DNA from: Nocardioides dokdonensis FR1436
Lineage (GTDB): Bacteria > Actinomycetota > Actinomycetes > Propionibacteriales > Nocardioidaceae
NCBI RefSeq assembly: GCF_001653335.1
Contig: NZ_CP015079.1
Span: 1,984,001-2,048,000, forward strand
DNA length: 64,000 nt
Direction: 5' to 3'
Shown here piece after piece: positions 39,470-48,605 of this stretch. The translations under genes were made by a program, and so were the position numbers. Below the pieces are notes generated by a model. That model saw only the letters and a program-made list of their open reading frames with translations. It searched no databases and had not been told where the DNA came from. Position 1 is the first letter of the stretch. The number at the start of each line of letters is the position of its first letter.

Positions 39470-41779
39470 TCAGGGCTCGAAGGTCACCACGAGCTCGTCA
39501 CCGTCCACGTCGACCTCGACCTGGAGGCTGAGGTAGGACGTGTCCTCCTGCGGCTGGAAGTCCTTCGGGCCGAAGCCGTAGGACTCGTCGGCCTCGTAGG
39601 TGACCGCCGCCTCGCCGTCGCTGAGGTAGAGCGTCTCGGGGAACTCCCCGCTGAGGTAGAGGTCGCTGGTGTCCGGTGCCCGCGTCAGCGTCCACTCCAC
39701 CTTGCGGACGCCGTCGCCGAAGGAGTACGTCGACTGCGGGCAGCCCTCCGGCTCGAGCTCGGTGCTGGCCATGCACTCCTCGAGGTAGGCCCCGACCTGG
39801 TCGTCCAGCTGGGCGCGGAACTCCTCGGTGGGCTCCGCCGAGGACGAGACGCCGATGCTGGCGTAGCCGGCCCCCGGCTCGACGACGACCGGGTCGACGT
39901 CGGCCTGGAGGAACGGGTCGTCGGCGTAGGGGTCGATGTCGTAGGTGCCGGGCAGCAGCCACTGGTCGGCCTCGGGATCGGTCTCCACCATGATGCCGTT
40001 CACCCCGATCGAGTCGGTCTCGCCGTAGCTGCTCCCGACCTGGGCCAGGCCGGCGTCGCCGACCACCCAGTCGGTGAAGAGCCCGAAGCTGCGACCGTCG
40101 CGGTAGAGCGTCAGGTCGACGGTCGGCTCGCCGGACAGGCCCTCGAGGCGCACCTCGAGCTCGGCCCGGTCACCGCTCACGTCGGTGGAGAGGATCTCGT
40201 AGCCGGTGATCCGCTCCTCGGTCGCCTCGTAGATCTCGCGGGTGAAGAGGTCGGTGCGGGTGTCCTCGTCGCCGAAGCTGACGGCGAAGGCCAGGCCCTC
40301 GGGCTCGTAGTCGAACGGGGCGAGCTCCTGGGCCTTGTCGAGGTCGGCGTCGACGACGGCGTCGAGGTAGGCCTCGGCCTGCTTCTCGGGCCCGAAGAAC
40401 GTCGAGTCGACGACGCGGTAGCCGATCGCGAGCACGGCCAGCGAGGCCACCACCCCGACGCCGATGAGCACCAGGCGCCGGTCACGACGCCGCTCCTCCG
40501 GCGTACGGACGCGGGGCTCGGCGCGCTCGCCGCCCGGCTGGTCGGTCGGGTCGCCCTCGTGGAGCGGGCGGGGGTGGTCGAGCAGGCGGGCGATCGGGGC
40601 GGGCAGGCCCGGAGACAGGGCGGGGGCGACGGTGCGGCTCAGGCCCTCCGCGGCCAGCGCCCAGACGGCGAGCACGAACATCGACCAGAAGGCCGGCGCG
40701 ATGACGGCCTGGCCGCCGAAGCCCTCGATGCCGCCGCCGACGACCACGAGGCCGGCCAGCCACGCGATCAGCCCGGCCACGAGCCCGGCGAGCGGGAGGA
40801 CGGCCCAGGACCAGGCGTCGGCGCCGGCGGGACGGACCCGCCGACGGTGCCAGGCCACCGAGACCAGGAGGGTCGAGACCAGCGCCGCGACGGTGAGGAT
40901 CCCCCCGAGCAGGATGCTCTCGCTCCACACGAAGTACGTCTCGCCGGCCCCGGACACGGCGCCCAGGTGGGCCAGCTCGAGCAGGTAGATCGCGGCGGTC
41001 GGACCGGCCGCGAGGACGGTCACGGTCGCGTCCGGACCCTCACCGACGAGCGCGAGGATCGCGGCGACGGGCACGGCGACGACCAGCCAGCCGATGAGCA
41101 CCGACCACATCAGGCGCAGGGCGACCACGAGGTCGAGGTCGACGGCGCGGTGCCAGCGGCCCCGGGCCGACCAGCGCCCGGCCCACAGCGCACCGAGGGT
41201 GAGCAGGGTGGTGCCGATGAAGAGAGTGGGCGAGGCGGTGTGGCTCAGCGTGCCGTTGGCGCGCATCGCCAGCAAGCGCATCAGCGGCAGCAGCACGACG
41301 CCGAGCGCGAGCCCCACGATCGCGCCGGAGCGGACCCGCTCCAAGGTGGTGGTGGGCACCGCGGCGCGCAGCTCGGCGCGGCGGGCCAGCACTGCGGTGG
41401 TGACCACGAAGGCGCCCGTGACCCAGTAGACCGGGGCGTAGAGGCTGGCGTGCACCCCGGACTCGGTGAGTCCCAAGGTGCCGAGCAGGCCCAGGCCGAG
41501 CACCTGGAAGGGCAGGAAGAAGAGGACCGTGACGTTGCCGAGCTCGTCGTCGATCCCGGAGGGGCTGTCCCCGGCGATCGCGAAGCCGAGCAGGACGACC
41601 ACCGTGACCAGCACGGCCGCGCCCAGTGCGACGGCCAGACCCAGCAGCGCCGGGACGGCCGCCGTCCGGGCCTCGGCCAGCAGGGCTGCCGGGGTCACAC
41701 CCGTCGACGGGGGTGGCCCGGTCGGCGCAGCGGTGGGGGGCGGAGGAGGGGGACCGGTGGGGGGATCGGTGGGGAGCAC
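39470..41779 (-). CDS. Large polytopic membrane protein with extracytoplasmic domain
   Basis: 769 residues, no family recognised. A proline-rich cytosolic tail (residues 1-40) is followed by about nine membrane segments to residue 440, a linker, one further segment (LVLIGVGVVASLAVLAIGY) and a 270-residue acidic C-terminal domain outside the membrane. That domain includes a YxxxVVDADLDKAQELAPF start typical of small secreted beta-alpha domains. The GTG at 41779 has TACTCT seven bases upstream. An ATG at 41818 is an alternative. Confidence 0.65.
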   Translation of the reverse strand: MLPTDPPTGPPPPPPTAAPTGPPPSTGVTPAALLAEARTAAVPALLGLAVALGAAVLVTVVVLLGFAIAGDSPSGIDDELGNVTVLFFLPFQVLGLGLLGTLGLTESGVHASLYAPVYWVTGAFVVTTAVLARRAELRAAVPTTTLERVRSGAIVGLALGVVLLPLMRLLAMRANGTLSHTASPTLFIGTTLLTLGALWAGRWSARGRWHRAVDLDLVVALRLMWSVLIGWLVVAVPVAAILALVGEGPDATVTVLAAGPTAAIYLLELAHLGAVSGAGETYFVWSESILLGGILTVAALVSTLLVSVAWHRRRVRPAGADAWSWAVLPLAGLVAGLIAWLAGLVVVGGGIEGFGGQAVIAPAFWSMFVLAVWALAAEGLSRTVAPALSPGLPAPIARLLDHPRPLHEGDPTDQPGGERAEPRVRTPEERRRDRRLVLIGVGVVASLAVLAIGYRVVDSTFFGPEKQAEAYLDAVVDADLDKAQELAPFDYEPEGLAFAVSFGDEDTRTDLFTREIYEATEERITGYEILSTDVSGDRAELEVRLEGLSGEPTVDLTLYRDGRSFGLFTDWVVGDAGLAQVGSSYGETDSIGVNGIMVETDPEADQWLLPGTYDIDPYADDPFLQADVDPVVVEPGAGYASIGVSSSAEPTEEFRAQLDDQVGAYLEECMASTELEPEGCPQSTYSFGDGVRKVEWTLTRAPDTSDLYLSGEFPETLYLSDGEAAVTYEADESYGFGPKDFQPQEDTSYLSLQVEVDVDGDELVVTFEP

Positions 41780-41828
41780 GAGCCTGAGAGTAAAGGAGTC
41801 GAGGCGTCGGGCCGCCATCCTCCGGCGC

Positions 41829-41884
41829 GCGTCGTCCTGACCTTCCGCACCGCGACACGCCGCGGCGGCGTACGGAGGGTCAGG
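41829..41884. repeat. Second copy of the dispersed hairpin repeat
   Basis: 41829-41862 repeats 34867-34900 with one base change. CCTGACCTTCCG (41836-41847) pairs with 41873-41884 with one G-T wobble. Here it lies in the divergent gap between two genes, so it is not acting as a terminator of convergent genes as the first copy may. Confidence 0.65.
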
Positions 41885-41942
41885 CCGGGCCGGGCCGCCC
41901 CGGGTGTTTACCCGCACCCGCGGGAGAGGCAGGGTGAGGCCC

Positions 41943-43391
41943 ATGGCTGCTGCTCCCCATGGACTCGTGTTCCCGGTCGACCCCGCTGACGCCGAGGGAC
42001 GGCGCAGCACCACGACCACCGGCCGCGGTGTGGTCGCCGACGCGCTGCGCCCGGTCGACCCGGTCGGCGCCCGCGCCGCCGAGCGCGAGACCGCCTGGCG
42101 CACGCAGTACGTGCCGTGGTTCCGCCGCCTCGTGGAGGCCGGTCTGGGCGCGCCCGACGACGCCGTCGCCGTCGCCCGCGCCGGCCTGGAGTCGCTGCAC
42201 ACCCGGATGCGGGTCGTCGACGGCGAGGACGACCGGCCGCTGGCCGAGTGGCCACGCGCGACGACCGGCTTCGGCCAGGTCGAGATGCACGGCGCGGCCG
42301 AGCCGCTGCGCGAGCTGGTGCTGCCCTACCGCGGCGAGCGGCTGCGCGGCGACGACGTACGCCGTCGGGTCGAGGCGTGGGTGCAGGCCGGGGTCGTCGA
42401 GCCCAGCCTCGCCGAGGCGGTCGACGCGGTGCTGGCCAACCCCGACTGGCTGCGCCTGGAGGACCACACCGTCGCCGTCGTCGGCGCCGGCTCGGAGATG
42501 GGCCCGCTGCAGGCCCTGACCCGCTGGGGCGCCCGGGTCGCGGCCGTCGACCTGCCCCGCGACGACATCTGGGAACGGGTCAGCGACACCGCCGTGGCCG
42601 GCGCCGGCACCGTGGTCGCCCCCGCCGTCGACGGACGTCCGGGCGCGGACCTGCTCGCCGACGTGCCTGCGCTGGCCGACTGGCTCGCCGACCAGCCCGG
42701 CACCCTCGTCCTGGGCAACTACGTCTACGCCGACGGCGCCACCAACGTGCGCGTCTCCACCGCGGTCGACGAGCTGAGCCGGCGGCTGCTCGAGGCGCGC
42801 GACGACACCGCGCTGGCCTTCCTGGCCACTCCGACCGACGTGTTCGCGGTGCCCGCCGACGCCGTCGACCAGGCGCTGGCCTCCTACGCCGGCCGCGGCC
42901 GGCTCAGCAAGGGCCTCGGTCGTCCGCTGCGCAGCGTCTCCGGGGGCCGGCTGCTCCAGCGCCCGTACGCCGGACCCGCCGACCCCGGCGTCAACGACTC
43001 GCTGGTGCCGCAGCAGGGCCCGAACTACGCGCTGGCCAAGCGCCTGCAGCGCTGGCGCGCCACCGACGCGCGCCACGACGGCCGCCTGGTCTCGATGAAC
43101 GTCGCGCCCCCGACCCGGACCCGCTCGGTGGTCAAGAACCGCGCCCTGGCCGCGGCGTACGCCGGCGCGCACCGCTTCGGCGTCGAGGTCTTCGACCCCT
43201 CCACCTCCAACGTGCTGATGGCGGCGATGCTCGTCCACGACCTGCACACCGACGGCGGCCCGCGCCACGAGCACCCGTGGCAGGACGAGGCGTACGCCGC
43301 CGCGCACGGCGGGCTGTGGCGCGCGGCGTACTCGCCCCGCAGCGCTCTCGGGCTGGCCGCACTGCTCGGCATCGGCGGCGCCCGGGGCTGA
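41943..43391 (+). CDS. Conserved protein with Rossmann-like domain, function unknown
   Basis: 482 residues, cytosolic. One dinucleotide-binding-like motif is clear (VAVVGAGSEMGPLQALTRWG, about residue 177), suggesting NAD(P) or SAM use. VLGNYVYADGATNVRVS and LVSMNVAPPTRTRSVVKNRA look conserved but I cannot name the family. The ATG at 41943 is preceded by GGGTGAGG. No operon partner is evident. Confidence 0.6.
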   Translation: MAAAPHGLVFPVDPADAEGRRSTTTTGRGVVADALRPVDPVGARAAERETAWRTQYVPWFRRLVEAGLGAPDDAVAVARAGLESLHTRMRVVDGEDDRPLAEWPRATTGFGQVEMHGAAEPLRELVLPYRGERLRGDDVRRRVEAWVQAGVVEPSLAEAVDAVLANPDWLRLEDHTVAVVGAGSEMGPLQALTRWGARVAAVDLPRDDIWERVSDTAVAGAGTVVAPAVDGRPGADLLADVPALADWLADQPGTLVLGNYVYADGATNVRVSTAVDELSRRLLEARDDTALAFLATPTDVFAVPADAVDQALASYAGRGRLSKGLGRPLRSVSGGRLLQRPYAGPADPGVNDSLVPQQGPNYALAKRLQRWRATDARHDGRLVSMNVAPPTRTRSVVKNRALAAAYAGAHRFGVEVFDPSTSNVLMAAMLVHDLHTDGGPRHEHPWQDEAYAAAHGGLWRAAYSPRSALGLAALLGIGGARG

Positions 43392-43469
43392 CCCGAGGTC
43401 GAGGAGCCGGCCCGGGGTCGGCGCTGGGGGTGGTCGCCCGGGGGCGGTCTGTTCGCCTACGGTCGAGGG

Positions 43470-44069
43470 ATGCGGATCCCCATGCTGCCCCTGTCGGTCC
43501 CGGGCCCCGCGGACGTGCGCGTCGTCCTCGACGCGCTCCTCGACGCCGGTCCCCGCGTGCTGCACCTGATCGGCGCCGCGGAGGAGATCGTGCTCGACGT
43601 CGGAGGGCTCCTGGACCGGATCGAGGCGACCCGCGTCCGCGCCGACGAGGTGGTCGCCGCCACCGACCGGACGCGGGGCGACGCCGCCACGATGCTGGCC
43701 GACCTGGCCCCCCTGTCCGGGCGCCTCGAGGCGCTGCTCGACTGCCTCGAACCGCTCGCGGCGCGCGCGGTCCCGCCGGCCGAGAAGCTGCTGCCCGTGC
43801 TCGACCACCTCGCCGAGACCACCTCGCCGCGTGAGGTCGACGCCATGGTCGGGCTGATCGACCAGCTGCCGCTGCTGTCGCAGCGCATGGAGACGCAGGT
43901 GCTGCCGATCCTCGAGACCCTCGGCACCGTCGCGCCCGACCTGCACGACCTGCTCGACGTCTCCCAGGAGCTCAACGAGATGCTGGGCAAGCTCCCCGGC
44001 ATGCGCGGCATCAAGAAGCGGGTCGAGGAGGCGCAGGCGGAGGAGCAGCAGGAGGAGGGGCGCGCGTGA
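43470..44069 (+). CDS. Helical protein of unknown function
   Basis: 199 residues, strongly helical with many Leu/Glu/Ala heptad-like stretches (LLDRIEATRVRADEVVAATD, LAPLSGRLEALLDCLEPLAA) and a basic/acidic coiled tail. No family recognised; similar actinobacterial proteins are small helical proteins of unknown role. TACGGT lies exactly six bases before the ATG, indicating leaderless mRNA. The next gene overlaps its stop (GTGA), so the two are coupled. Confidence 0.6.
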   Translation: MRIPMLPLSVPGPADVRVVLDALLDAGPRVLHLIGAAEEIVLDVGGLLDRIEATRVRADEVVAATDRTRGDAATMLADLAPLSGRLEALLDCLEPLAARAVPPAEKLLPVLDHLAETTSPREVDAMVGLIDQLPLLSQRMETQVLPILETLGTVAPDLHDLLDVSQELNEMLGKLPGMRGIKKRVEEAQAEEQQEEGRA

Positions 44070-44821
44070 CCACGATCCGTGACGGCGGACCTCTCGTCGC
44101 CCCGGACGCGGCCTACCGCTCGCTGGGCCGCTACGCCGTGCTGGCTCTCATCGCTCTCCTGGTGCCGATCGGCGCGCTCTTCGCGGTCGCCGGGCTGAGG
44201 GCCGAGCAGCCGGCCTTCCCGGTCGCCCTCGGGGCACTGCTCGTGGTGATGGGCGTCGCCGGGGCCGGCAGCCTGACGGCCCCGCGCCACGGGCCGCGGG
44301 CCGACCCGCCGCCCGCCGTCGCCGTCGAGGGTGGTCTCGCGCTGCCGCTGCGCCGCGCGCACGTGCTGATGCGCGCCGTGGTGGGTGCCGCGATCGCGGG
44401 CCTGGGTGTGGGGATGGTGCTGCTCGGCGGCTCGGCGACCCGTCCCCTGCTGGTGTTCGGGCGGGACGTGGACCCCCGGGTCGTGGGCGTCCTGGTCGTC
44501 CTCGGGGTGGTCGCGGCGGCCGTGCTGGCGACGCGCACCGAGAACCGGTTGGTCGTGGGCCCCGACGGAGTGCGGATGCCCGGCGGGCTGACCCGGGCGC
44601 GGACCGTGCCGTGGCGCGACATCGCCGAGGTGGGCGCCGTACGCGGGTGGCAGCCGCACCTGGTCGTCGCGTTCAAGGGCCCCGGGCTGGTGGCCTGCCG
44701 ACTGCTGCCGCAGGCGTGGCCGGCCTCGTCGCTGGTGGCGCTGCTCGAGCACCACCGGCGCAAGGCCGGTGACCGGGGTGCGCTGGTCCACCCCGACGCC
44801 GTGGAGCGTTTCCGCACCTGA
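44066..44821 (+). CDS. Membrane protein with PH-like C-terminal domain
   Basis: 251 residues. Four membrane segments (about 22-70 and 95-150) precede a soluble PH-like part (NRLVVGPDGVRMPGGL, VPWRDIAEVGAVRGW, HLVVAFKGPG). The layout matches the proteins at 30174 and 32757. The GTG start overlaps the upstream stop by four bases, so it is made with the helical protein. Confidence 0.65.
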   Translation: MTTIRDGGPLVAPDAAYRSLGRYAVLALIALLVPIGALFAVAGLRAEQPAFPVALGALLVVMGVAGAGSLTAPRHGPRADPPPAVAVEGGLALPLRRAHVLMRAVVGAAIAGLGVGMVLLGGSATRPLLVFGRDVDPRVVGVLVVLGVVAAAVLATRTENRLVVGPDGVRMPGGLTRARTVPWRDIAEVGAVRGWQPHLVVAFKGPGLVACRLLPQAWPASSLVALLEHHRRKAGDRGALVHPDAVERFRT

Positions 44822-44879
44822 GCGTCCTCCTGCTGCTTGACTGTGGCCGCCGTCACCGGTCGAGCAGGGGAGAGTGGTC

Positions 44880-45758
44880 GTGAACGACTCCGCACTGATC
44901 AGCGTGGGCCTGCCGGTCGCGCTGGCCGTCATCATGTTCGGCCTCGGCCTGTCGTTGCAGGTCGAGGACTTCCGCCGGGTGGCGCGCAGCCCCCGGGCGG
45001 TGGTCGTGGCGCTGACGCTGCAGGTGCTGGTGCTGCCCCTGATCGCGTTCGGGTTGGTGCTCCTGCTGGACCTCGACCCGCTGCTCGCGGTCGGCGTGAT
45101 GCTGCTGGCCGCCTCGCCGGGCGGCACCACCGCCAACCTCTTCAGCCACCTCTTCCACGGCGACGTCGCCCTCAACGTCACGCTCACCGCGATCAACTCG
45201 GTGATCGCGGCCTTCACCATCCCGCTCATCACCAACCTCGCGATCGGGTACTTCGACGCCGACGGCGAGCTCGGCCTGCAGGTCGGCAAGGTGCTGCAGG
45301 TGATCGCCATCGTGCTGGTGCCGGTCGTGATCGGGATGCTCGTGCGCCGCCGCTCGGCCGGGTTCGCCGCCCGCGCCGACAAGCCGGTGCGGATCTTCTC
45401 GATCGCGGTGCTGGTGGTCGTCGCCGTCGGGGCGCTGCTCGGCGAGCGGGAGAACCTGCCCGACTACGTCCGCCAGGTCGGGCTCGTGACCGCGCTGTTC
45501 TGCGCGGCCAGCCTGAGCCTGGGCTACCTCGGGGCCCGGATGCTGCGCCTGGACCAGCCGCAGGCCATCGCCAGCTCGATGGAGGTCGGCATCCACAACA
45601 CCACCGTCGCGCTCACGATCGCGCTCAGCGTCCTCGACAGCACCGAGGTGGCCATCCCGGCCGCGGTCTACTCGGTGATCATGTACGTCTTCGCCACCGC
45701 CTTCGGGTTCCTCCTCACCCGTCGGACCCGGGGGCGGCAGCACCAGCCGGTCGGCTGA
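44880..45758 (+). CDS. Bile acid:sodium symporter family transporter
   Basis: 292 residues with about nine or ten membrane segments and the family hallmarks LLAASPGGTTANLFSHLFHG and MEVGIHNTTVALTIAL. The family moves organic anions or pantoate/pyruvate-like acids with sodium; the substrate here is unknown. The GTG at 44880 is chosen for GGGGAGAG five bases upstream; a GTG at 44874 is also possible. Its last 44 bases overlap the converging STAS gene. Confidence 0.82.
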   Translation: MNDSALISVGLPVALAVIMFGLGLSLQVEDFRRVARSPRAVVVALTLQVLVLPLIAFGLVLLLDLDPLLAVGVMLLAASPGGTTANLFSHLFHGDVALNVTLTAINSVIAAFTIPLITNLAIGYFDADGELGLQVGKVLQVIAIVLVPVVIGMLVRRRSAGFAARADKPVRIFSIAVLVVVAVGALLGERENLPDYVRQVGLVTALFCAASLSLGYLGARMLRLDQPQAIASSMEVGIHNTTVALTIALSVLDSTEVAIPAAVYSVIMYVFATAFGFLLTRRTRGRQHQPVG

Positions 45759-46086
45759 GGCGAGCCGGCGGGTCCTCGACGAGCAGGACGTGGGTGCCGG
45801 TCAGGCGCATGATGCGGACCGCCGAGGGGCTGGCCGCGACCACCCGGCACCCCAGCCCCACGGCCAGGGCCCGTTGGCGGCACCACAGGATCGTGCCCAG
45901 GCCGGTGGCGTCGAGGAAGGTCAGCCCCGCGAGGTCGAGGTCGAGGCGCCGGGGCGCACCGACCAGCGCCTCGGACCAGCGCGCGCGCAGGGCGCGGACC
46001 GAGGCGAGGTCGAGCTCACCGACGACGCTGAAGCGGCAGCCGTCGGGTGTCGCGGTGGTGGCGGTGGCGAGCGTGTCGGTGCCCAT
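45715..46086 (-). CDS. Second STAS-domain protein, Ser replaced by Ala
   Basis: A 123-residue STAS domain. The loop reads TFLDATGLGTILWCRQRAL: the usual phosphorylated Ser is Ala, followed by Thr. AVRIMRLTGTHVLLVED is nearly the same as in the first STAS protein, so the two are paralogues. The last 20 residues are Pro/Ala/Gly-rich and their codons overlap the transporter gene on the other strand. Confidence 0.8.
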   Translation of the reverse strand: MGTDTLATATTATPDGCRFSVVGELDLASVRALRARWSEALVGAPRRLDLDLAGLTFLDATGLGTILWCRQRALAVGLGCRVVAASPSAVRIMRLTGTHVLLVEDPPARLSRPAGAAAPGSDG

Positions 46087-46265
46087 GGCGGTCCCAAGAT
46101 GGTGGTGGTGGCGCCGTCGATCCTGGCGTCTGGACCACTCAACGGCCGGCGGCGTGCCGGCGGTGCCGTCGCGGGCCAAGATGACCCGTCTGTGCGTGGA
46201 TATGACCCGAGAGGACCACACGCCGCCGGTCCGGAGGGGCGGGGCGGGTCGCTCGACCCGGCGGC

Positions 46266-47327
46266 TCAGTCGAGCAGACCCAGGCGGCGGGCCTCGAGGG
46301 TCAGCGCCGCGCCGTCGGCACCCCGCCCGGTGCGCCGGGCGCCCGCCTCGTGGCCGGGCTCGTGCTCGGGATGCGCGGCGCGCCCGAGGTCCGCGGGCTC
46401 GTCGTCGGCCTCGTCCGCCTCGCCGTCCAGGCGGCCGTGGCGCACCACCTGCTCGGGCAGGCTGAGCTGGCGGATCAGCACCGCGTCCACCCGGCCCGGG
46501 TGCTCGCGGGCGATCTGCGCGTACGTGCTCGGGTCGTGCTGGCCGTCGTCGCCGACGAGGATCCAGGACAGCTGGGGGAAGTCGACGAGCAGTCGCCGCA
46601 GCTCGGTGATCTTGTGCTGCTGCCCGGAGCGGAACCAGCCGGTGGGCGCGGGCCCCCAGTCGGTGAGGAGCGCCGGGCCCGGCGGGTAGCCGTGGCGCTG
46701 CAGGAAGCGTCCGATGGCGCTGGCGACGTTCCACGCGCCGGTGGAGAGGTAGACGACGAACGTGTCCGGGTGCGCGGCCAGCAGGTCGCGGTACAGCGCA
46801 GCCATGCCGGGCACCGGCACCCGGTCGACCTCCCGGCTGACGAAGGCGTTGCGGAAGGCCACCAGCGGGCGCGGCAGCATCGTGACCATCACGGTGTCGT
46901 CGACGTCGCTGACCAGGCCGTGGCGGGCGTCGGCGGCGGCGATGCTGAGGTGCGCGGAGGTCGGTGGGCTGTCGTCGAGCAGCAGCCGGGCCCGTCCCCA
47001 CCCGGCCGGCAGGTCGGCGGGCAGCCGGACGTCGACGTAGCCCTCGCGGTCGGTCTCGACGCTGGTGACGGTGCCACCCACCTCGACCTGCACCGGGATC
47101 CCGGAGGCGGACTGGGTCACGAACCGGCGCCAGCCCCGGGCGTCGTCGGGGTGCCGCGAGGCGAGGCTGCCCTCGGGCACCAGCACCACGCGCGCCAGCA
47201 CCCGGACCCACTCACCCTCGAGGCCGTAGCCGACGTGGGGCACCACCCGGGGCACCCACCCGGCTCGGCGCAGCCCCCGGTCGATCAGGCCGTGGACGGC
47301 GTCCTCGACGAGGACGGCCGGATGCAT
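46266..47327 (-). CDS. App1/DUF2183-type phosphatase-domain protein
   Basis: 353 residues. A beta-rich N-terminal part precedes the DUF2183 domain shared with yeast App1 phosphatidate phosphatase. Its DxDxT acid is LVSDVDDTVMVT, with VYLSTGAWNVASAIGRFL, PTGWFRSGQQHKITEL and ILVGDDGQHDPSTYAQIA. It probably dephosphorylates a lipid or other phosphate ester. A charged C-terminal tail (about 45 residues) follows. The start is uncertain: ATG 47327 or GTG 47351, neither with a clear ribosome site. Confidence 0.75.
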   Translation of the reverse strand: MHPAVLVEDAVHGLIDRGLRRAGWVPRVVPHVGYGLEGEWVRVLARVVLVPEGSLASRHPDDARGWRRFVTQSASGIPVQVEVGGTVTSVETDREGYVDVRLPADLPAGWGRARLLLDDSPPTSAHLSIAAADARHGLVSDVDDTVMVTMLPRPLVAFRNAFVSREVDRVPVPGMAALYRDLLAAHPDTFVVYLSTGAWNVASAIGRFLQRHGYPPGPALLTDWGPAPTGWFRSGQQHKITELRRLLVDFPQLSWILVGDDGQHDPSTYAQIAREHPGRVDAVLIRQLSLPEQVVRHGRLDGEADEADDEPADLGRAAHPEHEPGHEAGARRTGRGADGAALTLEARRLGLLD

Positions 47328-47404
47328 GCGCGGCGACGGGAGGGGGCTCACCGGGCCAGCGAAGCACAGATCCGGCCCGGGGGTGGCCTGGCTAGGCTCA
47401 CCGC

Positions 47405-48496
47405 GTGCCCGGGACCCAGACGCTGCTGCTCGTCGGTGCCGGCCACGCCCACCTGCACCTCCTGCGCCACGCCGACCGGCTCCGGGCGGCCGGCTGGGAC
47501 GTCGTGCTGCTCGCGCCACGCTGGTTCGACTACAGCGGGGTCGCCTCGGCGGTCGCCACCGGGGCGCTGCCGGTGAGCGACGGCCGCCTCGACGTGGCCG
47601 CGCTGGCGGCCCGGAGCGGCGTACGACACCTCGAGAGCCTGCTGGGCGACCTCGACACCGGGGCGCGGATCGCGACGAGCGCGACGGGGGAGCAGGTGAC
47701 CTACGACGTCGTGTCGATCGGGATCGGCTCGGTCACCGCCGGGGGCGGCGGGCCCGTCGGCGAGGACGTCGTCGCGGTGAAGCCGTTGGCGCGGCTGCAG
47801 ACCCTGGTCGACCGGCTGCCCGCGCACGCCGCCGCGACGGTCAGCGTGATCGGCGGCGGCAGCTCGGGCCTCGAGCTCGCTGCCCAGCTCGCCGTGCGTG
47901 ACGGGGTCGCCCGGGTGCGGCTCGTCGACGGCGCCGACCGGGTGGGGGCGGGCCTGCCGCCGGGGGCGCGGCGCTACGTCGACCGGCTGCTCGCCGCGCG
48001 GGGTGTGGAGGTGCTCACCGACCGTCAGGTCACCCGCCTGGAGGCCACCAGCGTGACCCTCGCGGACGGCCAGGTTTTCGAGCACGACCTCGCCGTCCTC
48101 GCCGCCGGCCTCGACGCGCCGCCGCTGCTCGAGCGCCTCCGCCTCGGGGACGCGCGCGGCATCCCTGTGCGCGCCACCCTCCAGCACGTCGACCACGACG
48201 ACGTGTACGCCGTCGGCGACTGCGCGTTCTTCACCCCCGGGCCGCTGCCCCGCGTCGGCGTCCACGGGGTGCGCCAGGCGCCGGTGCTGCTGGCCGCCCT
48301 GGAGGCCCGGGGCCGGGGCGAGAGCACCGCGGGGCACGTCTACGTCCCGCCGCGGCACTGGCTCTCCGTGCTCGACCTCGGCGACGGGCTCGGGCTCGCC
48401 GTCCGAGGACGCTGGTGGTGGGGCGGGCGCGGCGCCCTGCGGCTCAAGCGGCGCATCGACCGGCGGTGGATCGACGGCTACCGCGGCACCGCCTGA
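47405..48496 (+). CDS. FAD/NAD(P)-dependent oxidoreductase (NDH-2-like)
   Basis: 363 residues. LLLVGAGHAHLHLLRHADRL is an FAD-binding motif of the type II NADH dehydrogenase/sulfide-quinone reductase group, VSVIGGGSSGLELAAQLA the NAD motif, and DVYAVGDCAFF the second FAD motif. It probably passes electrons from NADH or another donor to quinone at the membrane surface. TAGGCT lies exactly six bases before the GTG start. It ends in a perfect 22-bp hairpin. Confidence 0.82.
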   Translation: MPGTQTLLLVGAGHAHLHLLRHADRLRAAGWDVVLLAPRWFDYSGVASAVATGALPVSDGRLDVAALAARSGVRHLESLLGDLDTGARIATSATGEQVTYDVVSIGIGSVTAGGGGPVGEDVVAVKPLARLQTLVDRLPAHAAATVSVIGGGSSGLELAAQLAVRDGVARVRLVDGADRVGAGLPPGARRYVDRLLAARGVEVLTDRQVTRLEATSVTLADGQVFEHDLAVLAAGLDAPPLLERLRLGDARGIPVRATLQHVDHDDVYAVGDCAFFTPGPLPRVGVHGVRQAPVLLAALEARGRGESTAGHVYVPPRHWLSVLDLGDGLGLAVRGRWWWGGRGALRLKRRIDRRWIDGYRGTA

Positions 48497-48545
48497 CGGC
48501 CCCGGCTGCTGGAGCCCACCCCCGGTTGCGGGCGCTGTTCCTGAC

Positions 48546-48605
48546 GCCGTTGGTGACCAAACGGCATCAAGAAGGCCGGATTCATGCCGTTTGGTCACCA
48601 ACGGC
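48546..48605. terminator. Perfect 22-bp bidirectional hairpin
   Basis: 48546-48567 pairs without mismatch with 48584-48605 over a 16-base loop (core GTTGGTGACCAAAC). Its right arm encodes the last residues of the converging VOC protein. Confidence 0.85.
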
